Below are positions 8,336 to 15,693 of a DNA stretch of 64,000 nt, in pieces; the first letter of the stretch is position 1; the number at the start of each line of letters is the position of its first letter. Made by a program: the position numbers and the translations under genes. The notes under the pieces are model-generated. The model saw only the letters and a program-made list of their open reading frames with translations. It was not told the DNA's origin and made no database searches. Location: NCBI RefSeq assembly GCF_004341515.1, contig NZ_SLZF01000001.1, forward strand, positions 62,001 to 126,000, read 5' to 3'. The stretch is from Allobosea sp. BK604. Lineage in GTDB: Bacteria; Pseudomonadota; Alphaproteobacteria; Rhizobiales; Beijerinckiaceae.

Positions 8336-8368
8336 ATCGTGGGTGGCGTACGAGTCAAGGAGGCGATC

Positions 8369-8725
8369 ATGCCGAGCGGAAAAGCGGCGCCCATGACCAG
8401 ACCGGAAGCGCTCCGCCTGCGCCGGACCTATCCCGATAGCGATGAGTTCTGGCACGTCATCGACCAGGAGGGCGAGAATATCGGTGTGATCGCCGACCAT
8501 CGCGGTCACACAGGACCGGACCGACCCGGCTGGTTCTGGGGCATCAGCGTCTTTGGCCTGCCGCAGCCCGGCAGGTTTCGCGGCCATGAGCGCACTCGCG
8601 AAGAGGCGATGGCCAGGATCCGGGAAGAGTGGCCTAGCTACCGCAGGCAATATTCCGAAGAGCACTACGAGCGCCGGCGATCGGAACATCGCGGTCGCGA
8701 GGTGCAGTGGCGCGGAACCCGTTGA
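8369..8725 (+). CDS. Conserved-looking hypothetical protein
   Basis: This 118-aa soluble protein starts MPSGKAAPMTRPEALRLRRT behind AAGGAGG (8358 onward), which decides for ATG 8369 over an upstream in-frame start. It contains WHVIDQEGENIGVIADHRGH and GWFWGISVFGLPQPGRFRGH, followed by an Arg/Glu-rich helix. I do not recognise a family. The SOS box immediately upstream suggests induction with the prophage. Confidence 0.6.
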   Translation: MPSGKAAPMTRPEALRLRRTYPDSDEFWHVIDQEGENIGVIADHRGHTGPDRPGWFWGISVFGLPQPGRFRGHERTREEAMARIREEWPSYRRQYSEEHYERRRSEHRGREVQWRGTR

Positions 8726-8764
8726 GTCGTCGGCGGTTCACTCCAATCAGCGGAGGAAGAAACC

Positions 8765-8878
8765 ATGCCTAACAGCGATGGGAATGCATCGTTCCGTGGA
8801 GGCGAGCCGTGGGCAATCTCGTCGTCTCCGAGCAGGCGCGAAGATTTTGGCAGAGGTGCCGTCATCACTCTTGATTGA
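8765..8878 (+). CDS. Possible 37-aa peptide with strong ribosome site
   Basis: ATG 8765 is preceded by GGAGGAAG with good spacing and opens a frame ending at TGA 8878. The product starts MPNSDGNASFRGGEPWAISS and is polar with no membrane helix. It lies between the SOS-associated gene and the Septu-like pair. The ribosome site is the only positive evidence. Confidence 0.35.
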   Translation: MPNSDGNASFRGGEPWAISSSPSRREDFGRGAVITLD

Positions 8879-8940
8879 GTCCGACTACGGATCATAGGTT
8901 GCAGCCAGGCCAGCTCCCATCCTGCGCAAGGTCAGCACGA

Positions 8941-10143
8941 ATGATTGATCCAAGTTCTAAACTGCGAATAAGCAGCATATCAATCGCAAATGTTGGGAGG
9001 TTTGAAAATTTTGACTTAAGCTTCAACGATAAAGTAAATATAATTTGCGGAACTAATGGCATTGGAAAAACAACGATACTCCAATTGATTTCTGCATCCT
9101 TTGCTAGAGGATCGCAATCATCTTATATCGCGCGCCGCGCTCTCTCCGAATCCTCTGGAAGCTGGCAGATATCGGTATACGATAATGACGCATTGCGGAG
9201 CACTAGCATACAAGCAGAGAACCCCCCGCCTATTCCAGCCCATTTTTTGTCAAATCTGCATGGACTCGCTAATCGAATACTTTTCTTTCCGTCTCGACGC
9301 GATATTCCGTACTCTACAGCTCAAGCGGTAACCCGGGATCCTCCTACAGAGGATCATCGCTTTTTATCCCAGTCACTAGAAGGAATTGCATCAGACGATA
9401 TCAAGCGCTGGCTAATCAACCGAAATATGTTCCGTTCGATAGTAGAAGCGCTACCTCCCTACAAGATCAGAAATCTTGACGTCGCGAGTTCATTCTTTTC
9501 AGTCGTCGATCCGTCGGTGAAATTCTCAAATATCGACGCATCAACGTTTGATCTTCTCGTTAATACCAAAGACGGGAAGATACCGTTCGAGTTTCTTTCA
9601 TCGGGATTCCGTAGCTCACTCGCTCTCCTGATCGGCATCATCAACGAAATTGAAGTCAGAGGCTTTCAAGATACGGCCGATAAATTCTCTGGCGTTATAT
9701 TGATCGACGAGGTTGACCTCCACCTTCACCCAAGCTGGCAGACCAAAATAATTCAGATACTTCGGTCATCGTTTCCGAACGCTCAGTTCATCGTGACAAC
9801 GCATAGTCCACACGTCGTTCAGAATGCCGGGCCAGGAGAAGTCATAGCTTTGCGCCTTGACGGCGAAGGAAATACGCTGAGAGCGACACTCACGGAATCT
9901 TCACAAGCATATAAGGGCTGGACTATCGAAGAAATCCTTACTGACGTGATGGGATTAGATGACGCCGTCTCAGATTCATACAAGCGCGCAGTCGCCGATT
10001 TTTATACTGCGCTCGACGCTGAGGATGGTGAAAGAGTTCACGAAACTCTTGGATTGCTTCAGTCCATGCTCCACCCCAGTAACGAGATGCATAAACTCTT
10101 CAAAATGCAGGCCTCTCCGTTCTTGGTCGAGAAAAATGATTAA
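8941..10143 (+). CDS. ptuA: PtuA-like AAA/ABC-type ATPase (Septu-like defence)
   Basis: This 400-aa ATPase has Walker A GTNGIGKTT (residues 37-45), an ABC-type signature region (LSSGFRSSLALL, about 220-230), Walker B VILIDEVDLHLHPSW near 253 and a switch-His segment TTHSPHVV near 286, the layout of AAA_21/OLD-type SMC-like ATPases. ATG 8941 begins the conserved beta-strand start. The stop overlaps the start of an HNH endonuclease gene by 8 bp, and this ATPase plus HNH pair is the definition of the Septu system (PtuA senses and regulates, PtuB cuts). Base composition is clearly more AT-rich than the neighbours, a sign of recent acquisition. No reverse transcriptase is adjacent, so a retron arrangement is unlikely. 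Confidence 0.8.
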   Translation: MIDPSSKLRISSISIANVGRFENFDLSFNDKVNIICGTNGIGKTTILQLISASFARGSQSSYIARRALSESSGSWQISVYDNDALRSTSIQAENPPPIPAHFLSNLHGLANRILFFPSRRDIPYSTAQAVTRDPPTEDHRFLSQSLEGIASDDIKRWLINRNMFRSIVEALPPYKIRNLDVASSFFSVVDPSVKFSNIDASTFDLLVNTKDGKIPFEFLSSGFRSSLALLIGIINEIEVRGFQDTADKFSGVILIDEVDLHLHPSWQTKIIQILRSSFPNAQFIVTTHSPHVVQNAGPGEVIALRLDGEGNTLRATLTESSQAYKGWTIEEILTDVMGLDDAVSDSYKRAVADFYTALDAEDGERVHETLGLLQSMLHPSNEMHKLFKMQASPFLVEKND

Positions 10144-10876
10144 GCTCGATCGCGCTGCCGACCCGCTTGATCCCGATGAAGTAAAGCAACTCACGGAGCA
10201 TTTTATACGCACAGGCGAATCTGTGTGGAACATGGAAAATTTAAAGCAGTCTTTAAATGCCATGTCGCATGGAAAGTGCTGCTATTGCGAAACCAATACG
10301 AACGAAGAATCGAAATACATGGAAGTTGAGCACTTTCGTTGCAAGAAAAACCATCGGAATGACGTGCTAAAATGGAGCAATCTACTTCCATCATGCAAAC
10401 GATGCAATGGAAGAAAGCACGAGCATGACGTTACGACGGAAGGTGAGATAATTGATCCTTCGGTGGATGACCCTCGCGATCACATTTTCATATCCAACTA
10501 TAGGATGCGTCCTCGCACCGAAAAAGGAAAAATGACCATCGATGTAGTCGATCTTAACGACTATTTGCGAGCAGTCACCAAGAGATTCAAAATCGGAGAG
10601 ATATTCTATAAAATGTTAGACGATCTCACAGAGATGATAAATACGGCTCAATTTCCATTACACGCCACAAGACGCAACCGCATACTAAACAAAATGGAAT
10701 CGATCCTTGGGGAATGCCAACGATATAATGCTTATAGCGCGACATCCGCGACAATCGTCCTTACTTCTACCGAGTTTCAGTCCTCGAAATTATGGCTTCA
10801 ACAAGCTGGACTATGGAGCGCAAAGTTACAATCACTGGAAGATGAAGCGGACAAAATCATGCTGGCTATCGCATGA
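10136..10876 (+). CDS. ptuB: PtuB-like HNH endonuclease (Septu-like defence)
   Basis: This 246-aa protein has the HNH/zinc layout of PtuB: GKCCYC (residues 46-51), MEVEHFRCK with His66, then NLLPSCKRCNGRKHEH with Cys87, Cys90, Asn91 and His95/His97. The start ATG 10136 overlaps the ptuA stop by 8 bp, implying translational coupling. A longer in-frame opening from 9959 lies within ptuA and is not protein-like. Like ptuA it is AT-rich. PtuB nucleases degrade nucleic acid after PtuA is triggered by phage infection, so the lysogen is probably protected against other phages. The trigger is unknown. Confidence 0.78.
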   Translation: MIKLDRAADPLDPDEVKQLTEHFIRTGESVWNMENLKQSLNAMSHGKCCYCETNTNEESKYMEVEHFRCKKNHRNDVLKWSNLLPSCKRCNGRKHEHDVTTEGEIIDPSVDDPRDHIFISNYRMRPRTEKGKMTIDVVDLNDYLRAVTKRFKIGEIFYKMLDDLTEMINTAQFPLHATRRNRILNKMESILGECQRYNAYSATSATIVLTSTEFQSSKLWLQQAGLWSAKLQSLEDEADKIMLAIA

Positions 10877-10899
10877 GATCGCAGATAATTCGTTGTCTG

Positions 10900-11349
10900 C
10901 TAATCCATTCCGTGCGCGGCCCGCACGTCAGAAATTGTCCAATGCCTCGGCTGACGCTCGGCGAACATGTCGAGGATCCGCTTCACCTCAGCCTCCAGCT
11001 CGTCGACGAGCTCGCCGACCGGCGCCGCCGGCGGGCGATCATCGGTCAGCTTTCCGCATAGCTTCGCGTCGAGCAGGATGCCGGCGCAGGCGATGACCGA
11101 GGCGAGATGCGGCACGCCGGTCTTGGGATCGGCATCCTCGCCATTCCACCACTTGGCCAGATGTCGGCGCAGCGCGCCGCGATAAACTGATGCCCGCACG
11201 CCAGCGACGCGCCAGTTGAAGGCGCCGTATTTGGCCGCTCCTTCTGCGAAGGAGAGCGCCGCATAGGCCTCGATCGTATCCGGCACCAAGTGCATCGGCA
11301 GACGCGACGTCGCCAGCGCATCCTTCGGGTTGGTTGGTTTCTCGCTCAC
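10900..11349 (-). CDS. DUF5664 / dATP-dGTP diphosphohydrolase N-terminal domain-like protein
   Basis: This 149-aa protein starts at GTG 11349 (VSEKPTNPKDALATSRLPMH), the start overlapping the upstream stop as GTGA. The pattern NPKDALA, AALSFAEGAAKYGAFNWR, YRGALRRHLAKWWNGEDADP and HLASVIACAGILLDA fits the phage DUF5664 family, annotated as N-terminal to dATP/dGTP diphosphohydrolases. It ends the leftward late block. It may process nucleotides or assist replication, and no catalytic activity is shown for the isolated domain. Confidence 0.7.
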   Translation of the reverse strand: MSEKPTNPKDALATSRLPMHLVPDTIEAYAALSFAEGAAKYGAFNWRVAGVRASVYRGALRRHLAKWWNGEDADPKTGVPHLASVIACAGILLDAKLCGKLTDDRPPAAPVGELVDELEAEVKRILDMFAERQPRHWTISDVRAAHGMD

Positions 11350-12608
11350 GCGGCGCCTCCATCGAGAATGGCGATCCGGTTGCGGCCGAACTCGCCATAG
11401 TCCTTGTGATAGGTAATGGCCTGCATCGAGCGGCCTGAGAGGAAACCCGCGCCCCAATGCCAGGCATCGGGAGGGATCGGCGCCTGATGCGTCTCGACGG
11501 TGACGCCGCCGCCCTCCCCTCCAAGCAGCCGCTTATGATGCAGGTGGAAGGTGTGCCCGTAGCGGAAGAGCGTCTCGCCCCAGATCGACGGCCAGCGCTG
11601 CGCCATCAGCTCCGGCATCTGATGCGGTCGCGTCTCATGGCCATGCGTGCCGGCGAGCATGACCTTGCCGAAGCGGTGCAGGAAGAACAGCGACGGGTCG
11701 ACATCGACGGTCACCCGCGGCTCGTTGCGGAACCACGCCAACAGGAAATAGGCGACAGCGACCGAGGCGTGCTCGTCGTGATTGCCCTTGAGGATGCGAA
11801 TGGTGACGAGCTCGTGCCGTGCCAGCATCGCATCGGCCATGGCGACGAGCAGCCGCGCGGCCACCATCACCACCTTGGGGTAGCGCCCGTCGACATCGAG
11901 CTGATGGCCGGAGCGCGCCGTACGATTCGACTGGTTGTCGGAATGGATCAGGTCACCGCCGCCCAGCAGGATGGCGTGGCGCGAGCGCGGCGCCTGCTCC
12001 ACCAGGTCGGCGGCGGCGGCGCCGAGCACGCGCTCGGCGATCCTCAGGTCCCAATTGACCGAGGTCTCCCGGCCCCAGGCGAACATGCCGATATGCCAGT
12101 CGGCGAGCGGATAGAGCGTCAGCAGATCCTCGATCGTCTCGACCGGCGCCGGGATCGGCCGAGCGGAGGGGCGCCAACCCTTGAACGCTCGCTTCAGCCC
12201 CTCGGCAACGGCGAGCGGATCCGGCGGCGCCTCGCGGGTCTTCACCCATTGCTGCTTGACGTTGCCATCAGGATCGGTGAGCGCCGAGACGCCCTTGACG
12301 ACATGCCCAGCCGGAACTTCGAACGTATCGCCGGGGGCCGGCTTCTGCTCGATCCAACGCCGCTCGACATTGCCCGCGGCGTCGGTCTCCTCGGTCGTCT
12401 TGCTGACATGATAGCCCGGCAGCACCGGCGCATAGCCGAGTTCGCCGCTCTGGGCCTCCTTCTTCCGCAGGCGGATGACCTTCTGAACGCTTACCTCGCG
12501 CAGCTTCAAATCGCGCGCGATTTCTCTGCCGGTCTGATGCAGCTTGAAGGCGCGCCGCAGGATCTCCTCGCGCGTACCGTCGGGCCAAGGGATGCCATGT
12601 TCTGCCAT
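11346..12608 (-). CDS. Phage calcineurin-like metallophosphoesterase with N-terminal HTH
   Basis: This 420-aa protein has an N-terminal helix-turn-helix-like segment (EILRRAFKLHQTGREIARDL) and a C-terminal metallophosphoesterase core: DWHIGM, LLGGGDLIHSDNQ, LKGNHDEH, LAGTHGHE and RYGHTFHLHHKRL. These supply the metal ligands in the usual order. ATG 12608 is chosen; a TTG at 12614 overlapping the upstream stop as TTGA is the alternative. It is embedded in the late/lysis operon of the prophage. It may act on nucleic-acid ends or nucleotides; the substrate is unknown. Confidence 0.8.
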   Translation of the reverse strand: MAEHGIPWPDGTREEILRRAFKLHQTGREIARDLKLREVSVQKVIRLRKKEAQSGELGYAPVLPGYHVSKTTEETDAAGNVERRWIEQKPAPGDTFEVPAGHVVKGVSALTDPDGNVKQQWVKTREAPPDPLAVAEGLKRAFKGWRPSARPIPAPVETIEDLLTLYPLADWHIGMFAWGRETSVNWDLRIAERVLGAAAADLVEQAPRSRHAILLGGGDLIHSDNQSNRTARSGHQLDVDGRYPKVVMVAARLLVAMADAMLARHELVTIRILKGNHDEHASVAVAYFLLAWFRNEPRVTVDVDPSLFFLHRFGKVMLAGTHGHETRPHQMPELMAQRWPSIWGETLFRYGHTFHLHHKRLLGGEGGGVTVETHQAPIPPDAWHWGAGFLSGRSMQAITYHKDYGEFGRNRIAILDGGAA

Positions 12609-12610
12609 GC

Positions 12611-12922
12611 TCAACCCGTCCTGCGGCTGTTGCTGCGAGATTCGATGATGCGGTCGAGCCGGTCGGCGAGGCGGTCGATCGCGCCGACGACGCGCTCCTC
12701 GAGCTTCGACATCATCTCAACCGTGACGAAGCGCGTCGCCGCCGCTTCCTTGAAGGTCGAGAGCTCGCGGCCGAGCGCCTCGCAGCGCTCGTCCAATCGG
12801 GCGATGCGCTTGTCGTGCTGCGCGGCCTGGAAGCGCACCACGCCCCAGCTGGCGGCGACGGCACAGATCGCCGTCACGACCGAGATCACGACCGGCAGTG
12901 AGATTTCCTGCCCGAACATCAT
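12611..12922 (-). CDS. Membrane-anchored coiled-coil phage protein
   Basis: This 103-aa protein has an N-terminal helix (PVVISVVTAICAVAASWGVV, about residues 10-29) and then a charged coiled coil, KRIARLDERCEALGREL to ADRLDRIIES. ATGATG at 12922 overlaps the Rz1 stop as ATGA. Its place in the lysis cassette and its topology suggest an accessory holin or spanin-like role, but no family is recognised. Confidence 0.6.
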   Translation of the reverse strand: MMFGQEISLPVVISVVTAICAVAASWGVVRFQAAQHDKRIARLDERCEALGRELSTFKEAAATRFVTVEMMSKLEERVVGAIDRLADRLDRIIESRSNSRRTG

Positions 12923-13191
12923 GGCGCCTCTCGATCGACAGCAGCGACCGCGGACGCGCGCCGCTGCTCGCAGATCCGCAGGCCAGCGCGATCGCGCGAC
13001 CAGAGGCTCGTCACCTCCTGCGCCTTCAGGGCGCGGTCGGGCAGCGAGACCGGATCGGCGCAGCGCTGGCGCGCCTCGGCCGGGATGGCGGGGCGGATGA
13101 ACTCGGTCCGCACGATCGGCTTATCGGGCGTCGAGCAGGCGGACACGGTTACGGTCGAGACCGCAAGCATCAGCATTCGGCAAACTCGCAT
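12919..13191 (-). CDS. Rz1-like outer-membrane spanin lipoprotein
   Basis: This 90-aa frame has a short hydrophobic signal ending in a lipobox (LAVSTVTVSAC), then a Pro- and Arg-containing periplasmic stretch. It overlaps the end of the Rz-like gene in another frame by about 70 bp, the nested layout of lambda Rz/Rz1. Start at ATG 13191 (MRVCRMLM); ATG 13176 is possible. The spanin pair fuses inner and outer membranes at the last step of lysis. Confidence 0.75.
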   Translation of the reverse strand: MRVCRMLMLAVSTVTVSACSTPDKPIVRTEFIRPAIPAEARQRCADPVSLPDRALKAQEVTSLWSRDRAGLRICEQRRASAVAAVDREAP

Positions 13192-13483
13192 TGCGGCGCT
13201 CCAGGTCGGCAAGGCTGTCGGTGAGGCGGGTGATTTCGCTGCGGGCGCGGCTCTCGGCCTCCGCCGCGCGCTGGACCTGGTCGGCGCGCTCGCGCTCGGC
13301 CGCGGCATTGCTGGCCGAGATCTCGGCGCGCCAGTGCGCGTCGCGCTCGGCGGTGGCCGCTGCCGCGGCGCGGCTCTCCATCCGGTCGATCGCCGCCATG
13401 CCGGCCCAGAAGGCGAGCCCGGCGGCGATCAGCCCGGCGATGACGAGACCGGCGCGGAGCAAGGTCTTGTCGAGGCCGAACAT
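13121..13483 (-). CDS. Rz-like inner-membrane spanin
   Basis: This 120-aa protein has one N-terminal helix (LLRAGLVIAGLIAAGLAFWAG, about residues 8-28) followed by a long Ala/Glu/Arg coiled coil (AAAERERADQVQRAAEAESR), as in i-spanins. ATG 13483 follows GGAGGGG and overlaps the endolysin stop as ATGA. Downstream it overlaps the lipoprotein gene at 12919-13191, and together they form a two-component spanin. Confidence 0.8.
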   Translation of the reverse strand: MFGLDKTLLRAGLVIAGLIAAGLAFWAGMAAIDRMESRAAAAATAERDAHWRAEISASNAAAERERADQVQRAAEAESRARSEITRLTDSLADLERRNASLPNADACGLDRNRVRLLDAR

Positions 13484-13965
13484 CACAGCCCCTCCAGGCA
13501 CATGGCGCGTTCCTGCTGGCGCCGGCGCGTGAGTCCCGGGAAGACGACGCCGGCCGCCTTGTTCCATTTCAGGAAGGCGTCGCAGCTCGCCCGCGGCTGG
13601 CCGGCGTTCTGCAGCCGCGCCACCGACGATTTGCAATAGGCGCCGGTACCGATGTTGTAGGCGAGGCTGAGATGCGCGACGTAGCGCTTCGGCGGCATGT
13701 CCTTCGCCGACGGCACGCAGCGCTCGACGCCGTCGGCGAATTCGTCGGCCCGCTTGACCAGCATCTGCTTGCACTGGTCGAGCGTGAATTTCATGCCCGG
13801 GCGGACCGGCGAGCCATCCTCGAGGCGGGTCTCGCCATAGCAGACGGTCCAAGGATAGCCCTTGCTCGCAGGGTCGGCATAGGCGGCGAGCCTGATCCCC
13901 TCGAAACCGCCGACGACGGACGCGGCCAGCGCCGCGACCGCGGCGCTTTTCCTCATGCGGCTCAT
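13483..13965 (-). CDS. Endolysin, GH24 phage lysozyme with signal-anchor-like N-terminus
   Basis: This 160-aa protein has Glu22 in GGFEGIRLAAYADP, Asp31 and Thr40 in GYPWTVCYGET, the catalytic E/D/T set of T4-type lysozymes with a wider D-T spacing. Residues 8-20 are weakly hydrophobic (AAVAALAASVVGG), which suggests a signal-arrest-release N-terminus and export by Sec rather than through the holin. It cleaves peptidoglycan in the host periplasm at lysis. It sits between the holin and spanin genes with overlapping starts and stops. Confidence 0.88.
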   Translation of the reverse strand: MSRMRKSAAVAALAASVVGGFEGIRLAAYADPASKGYPWTVCYGETRLEDGSPVRPGMKFTLDQCKQMLVKRADEFADGVERCVPSAKDMPPKRYVAHLSLAYNIGTGAYCKSSVARLQNAGQPRASCDAFLKWNKAAGVVFPGLTRRRQQERAMCLEGL

Positions 13966-14186
13966 GCCTCACCTCCGGAGACGGATTGCTGAGCCACGAG
14001 GCGCGAGACGAAGGCGCCGGCGGTGGCGAGGAAGGAGAGCGCGGCGAAAGCGCCCTTGGGGATGTCGAGCACGCCGTTGAGCAGCGGCAGCGCGACCTCG
14101 GCGCCGCTCAGGACGCCGGCGACGAGCAGCAGGCGGATGCTCCAGGCATGGCGGAGCACGGCCTTCCAATTCCAGATGAGGCGCAT
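13962..14186 (-). CDS. Phage holin-like small membrane protein
   Basis: This 74-aa protein starts MRLIWNWKAVLRHAWSIRLL with a basic N-terminus, then two hydrophobic segments (LLLVAGVLSGAEVALPLL and FAALSFLATAGAFVSRLV). ATG 14186 overlaps the stop of the preceding lipoprotein gene (TGATG) and is preferred to GTG 14192. Size, topology and the place just before the endolysin fit a holin. Confidence 0.7.
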   Translation of the reverse strand: MRLIWNWKAVLRHAWSIRLLLVAGVLSGAEVALPLLNGVLDIPKGAFAALSFLATAGAFVSRLVAQQSVSGGEA

Positions 14187-14311
14187 CAGCACCTGCCGTC
14201 GCGCTTGCAGATGAGGACCTTGAACAGGTCGCCCGCGCCGTCGTCGTGACGCAGGGGCGCGCAGGCCGTCAGCCAGGCGAGCGCGAGCGCCGCCAGGACC
14301 AGGCGTTTCAT
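14186..14311 (-). CDS. 41-aa lipoprotein in lysis cassette
   Basis: ATG 14311 opens a short frame reading MKRLVLAALALAWLTACAPL: a signal peptide with lipobox LTAC at Cys17, then a short polar tail ending KRDGRC. The stop overlaps the holin start. Tight coupling on both sides supports it being real. It could be a small lysis or entry-exclusion lipoprotein; function unknown. Confidence 0.6.
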   Translation of the reverse strand: MKRLVLAALALAWLTACAPLRHDDGAGDLFKVLICKRDGRC

Positions 14312-14334
14312 GGTGGTCTCCGAGGTTGGGAACA

Positions 14335-14652
14335 TCAGAAGGTCGGGCGCGGCACGAACAGGCAGACGCCCTGCGAGGTCGAGATCACGCTGCCGGCCGC
14401 CGCGCCGCCGCGCCGGCAGACATGGAAGCGCCCGTCGCGGCTCGGCCGCGTGTCGCGCTCGGCGACGAAGATCCCGTCATGGGTGAGATAGCCGCCGGGC
14501 ACGATGCGCGGATCGGGCTCGCGGGCATCGGCATCAACGCCCATCGGCCAGCAGTCGCGGTCCGAGCAGCAATCATACGGATACCAGCTATGCGCCGCCG
14601 CGCCCGAGACGAGCGACAGCAGCGCCAGCGCGACGAGCGCGGCGATATTCAT
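14335..14652 (-). CDS. Exported Cys-rich hypothetical protein
   Basis: This 105-aa protein has a signal peptide (MNIAALVALALLSLVSGAAA) followed by HSWYPYDCCSDRDCWPM, a cluster of three cysteines, and further cysteines near the C-terminus (FHVCRRGG, QGVCLFVP). Disulphide bonding in the periplasm is likely. I recall similar HSWYP-CC-C proteins as uncharacterised in alphaproteobacteria. It is the first gene of the lysis-end group and is divergent from the gene at 14757. Confidence 0.6.
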   Translation of the reverse strand: MNIAALVALALLSLVSGAAAHSWYPYDCCSDRDCWPMGVDADAREPDPRIVPGGYLTHDGIFVAERDTRPSRDGRFHVCRRGGAAAGSVISTSQGVCLFVPRPTF

Positions 14653-14756
14653 GATGTACTCCGGGTATGGAAAAAGCCGCCTCGCAGCGGCTGAAGATTG
14701 TGAACAAAAAGACCTTCGCCTACGTTTCCTACATCCCCCAGAAAAAGGAGGCGCAG

Positions 14757-15191
14757 TTGACGGGAACGGTGGCACGGCTTTTTTTGGGCGGCTTTACAGC
14801 TCTATGCTTAGGCGCGTGCTCTCCGGATAATCCAAAGAGCCCCGATCAGTACGTCCGCATCGTCGACGCGGACCTTTCGAGCTTCGGTGCCTGCGTGTTC
14901 CAACAGATGAACCGGGTCTGGCCGCTTGAAGTCCACACCGAACGGCGCAGCGACGGCGTCGTTATGGTCGTGTATGAGACGCTAGGCCCGTTTGCCGGCC
15001 TCACCATTCGCCCGATGGAAGTCACCGCTAAAAAGATCAGCGCGACGAAGACCGAGGTCCGGACACGTGTTCTGGCGAGCGAGCAGCGGGCGTGGACTCT
15101 AACAGAGCGTTGTGTCGAGCCCCGTGTAAATCAGACCGCCGGAGCGATCGGATATCTGGTTCGGGGCGGCAGGCGCGACGCCGTCAGTTGA
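14757..15191 (+). CDS. Putative lipoprotein, rightward moron
   Basis: The frame is open from ATG 14667, but AAAAAGGAG (14742-14750) ideally places the start at TTG 14757, giving MTGTVARLFLGGFTALCLGA followed by Cys: a signal peptide with lipobox. The 144-aa product has a mature domain starting SPDNPKSPDQYVRIVDADLS. It runs opposite to the late operon and its end overlaps the convergent DUF4376 gene by 8 bp. That orientation marks it as a likely lysogenic-conversion gene expressed from the prophage. Function unknown. Confidence 0.6.
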   Translation: MTGTVARLFLGGFTALCLGACSPDNPKSPDQYVRIVDADLSSFGACVFQQMNRVWPLEVHTERRSDGVVMVVYETLGPFAGLTIRPMEVTAKKISATKTEVRTRVLASEQRAWTLTERCVEPRVNQTAGAIGYLVRGGRRDAVS

Positions 15192-15684
15192 AGGCGGCGT
15201 CGACCTCGGCGGCAGTCTTGATCTCGCCAGATTCGATTTGGGTCTTCACCTTAGCGAATGTGCCGAAGCCCCGATTGACGTGGGACTCTACGGCATCGCT
15301 AATCCCAATCATAGCCGCGGCGTCGATCGGGTAAGTGCCGCCATCGGCCCCGTGCCAAATGGTCGACCACTCCGGGTCGGCCTCCGCGGCGACGCGTGCA
15401 CCCATGATCATTATCTTGCTGCGATCGTCCGTCTCAACCGGTACGCCCGAGACGGTGATTCCACCGACCTCTATCCGCCAGCGCTTGTCAGCCGCATAGG
15501 CGAGCAGGTCGACGGGGAGAGGAGCTGGAGGGGGGTGGAAAGTCCCCACATCGTCCATCGTCCAGTTCTCGGCGATGCCCTCGACGCCTGAAACGTCAAC
15601 GAGCCGCTGGGGCGGGGGCCATGCCCCAGGGCTGTCTTGAAAGAGTTCGCAAACGCGGCCGCTCTCATCAATCATCGCGAACAT
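15184..15684 (-). CDS. DUF4376-like protein, tail-fibre associated
   Basis: This 166-aa protein begins MFAMIDESGRVCELFQDSPG and has the C-terminal pattern KRWRIEVGGITVSGVPVETD and AWS/TIWHGADGGTYPIDAAAM, typical of DUF4376 domains of phage tail proteins. It is immediately downstream of the tail fibre gene (9-bp gap), the usual place for a fibre accessory or chaperone protein. Confidence 0.75.
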   Translation of the reverse strand: MFAMIDESGRVCELFQDSPGAWPPPQRLVDVSGVEGIAENWTMDDVGTFHPPPAPLPVDLLAYAADKRWRIEVGGITVSGVPVETDDRSKIMIMGARVAAEADPEWSTIWHGADGGTYPIDAAAMIGISDAVESHVNRGFGTFAKVKTQIESGEIKTAAEVDAAFN

Positions 15685-15693
15685 GGTCAGTCC

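Noticed and set aside
8726..10900. Retron with PtuA/PtuB effectors
   Set aside because: No reverse transcriptase gene or plausible ncRNA is adjacent, so a stand-alone Septu-like system is the better reading.
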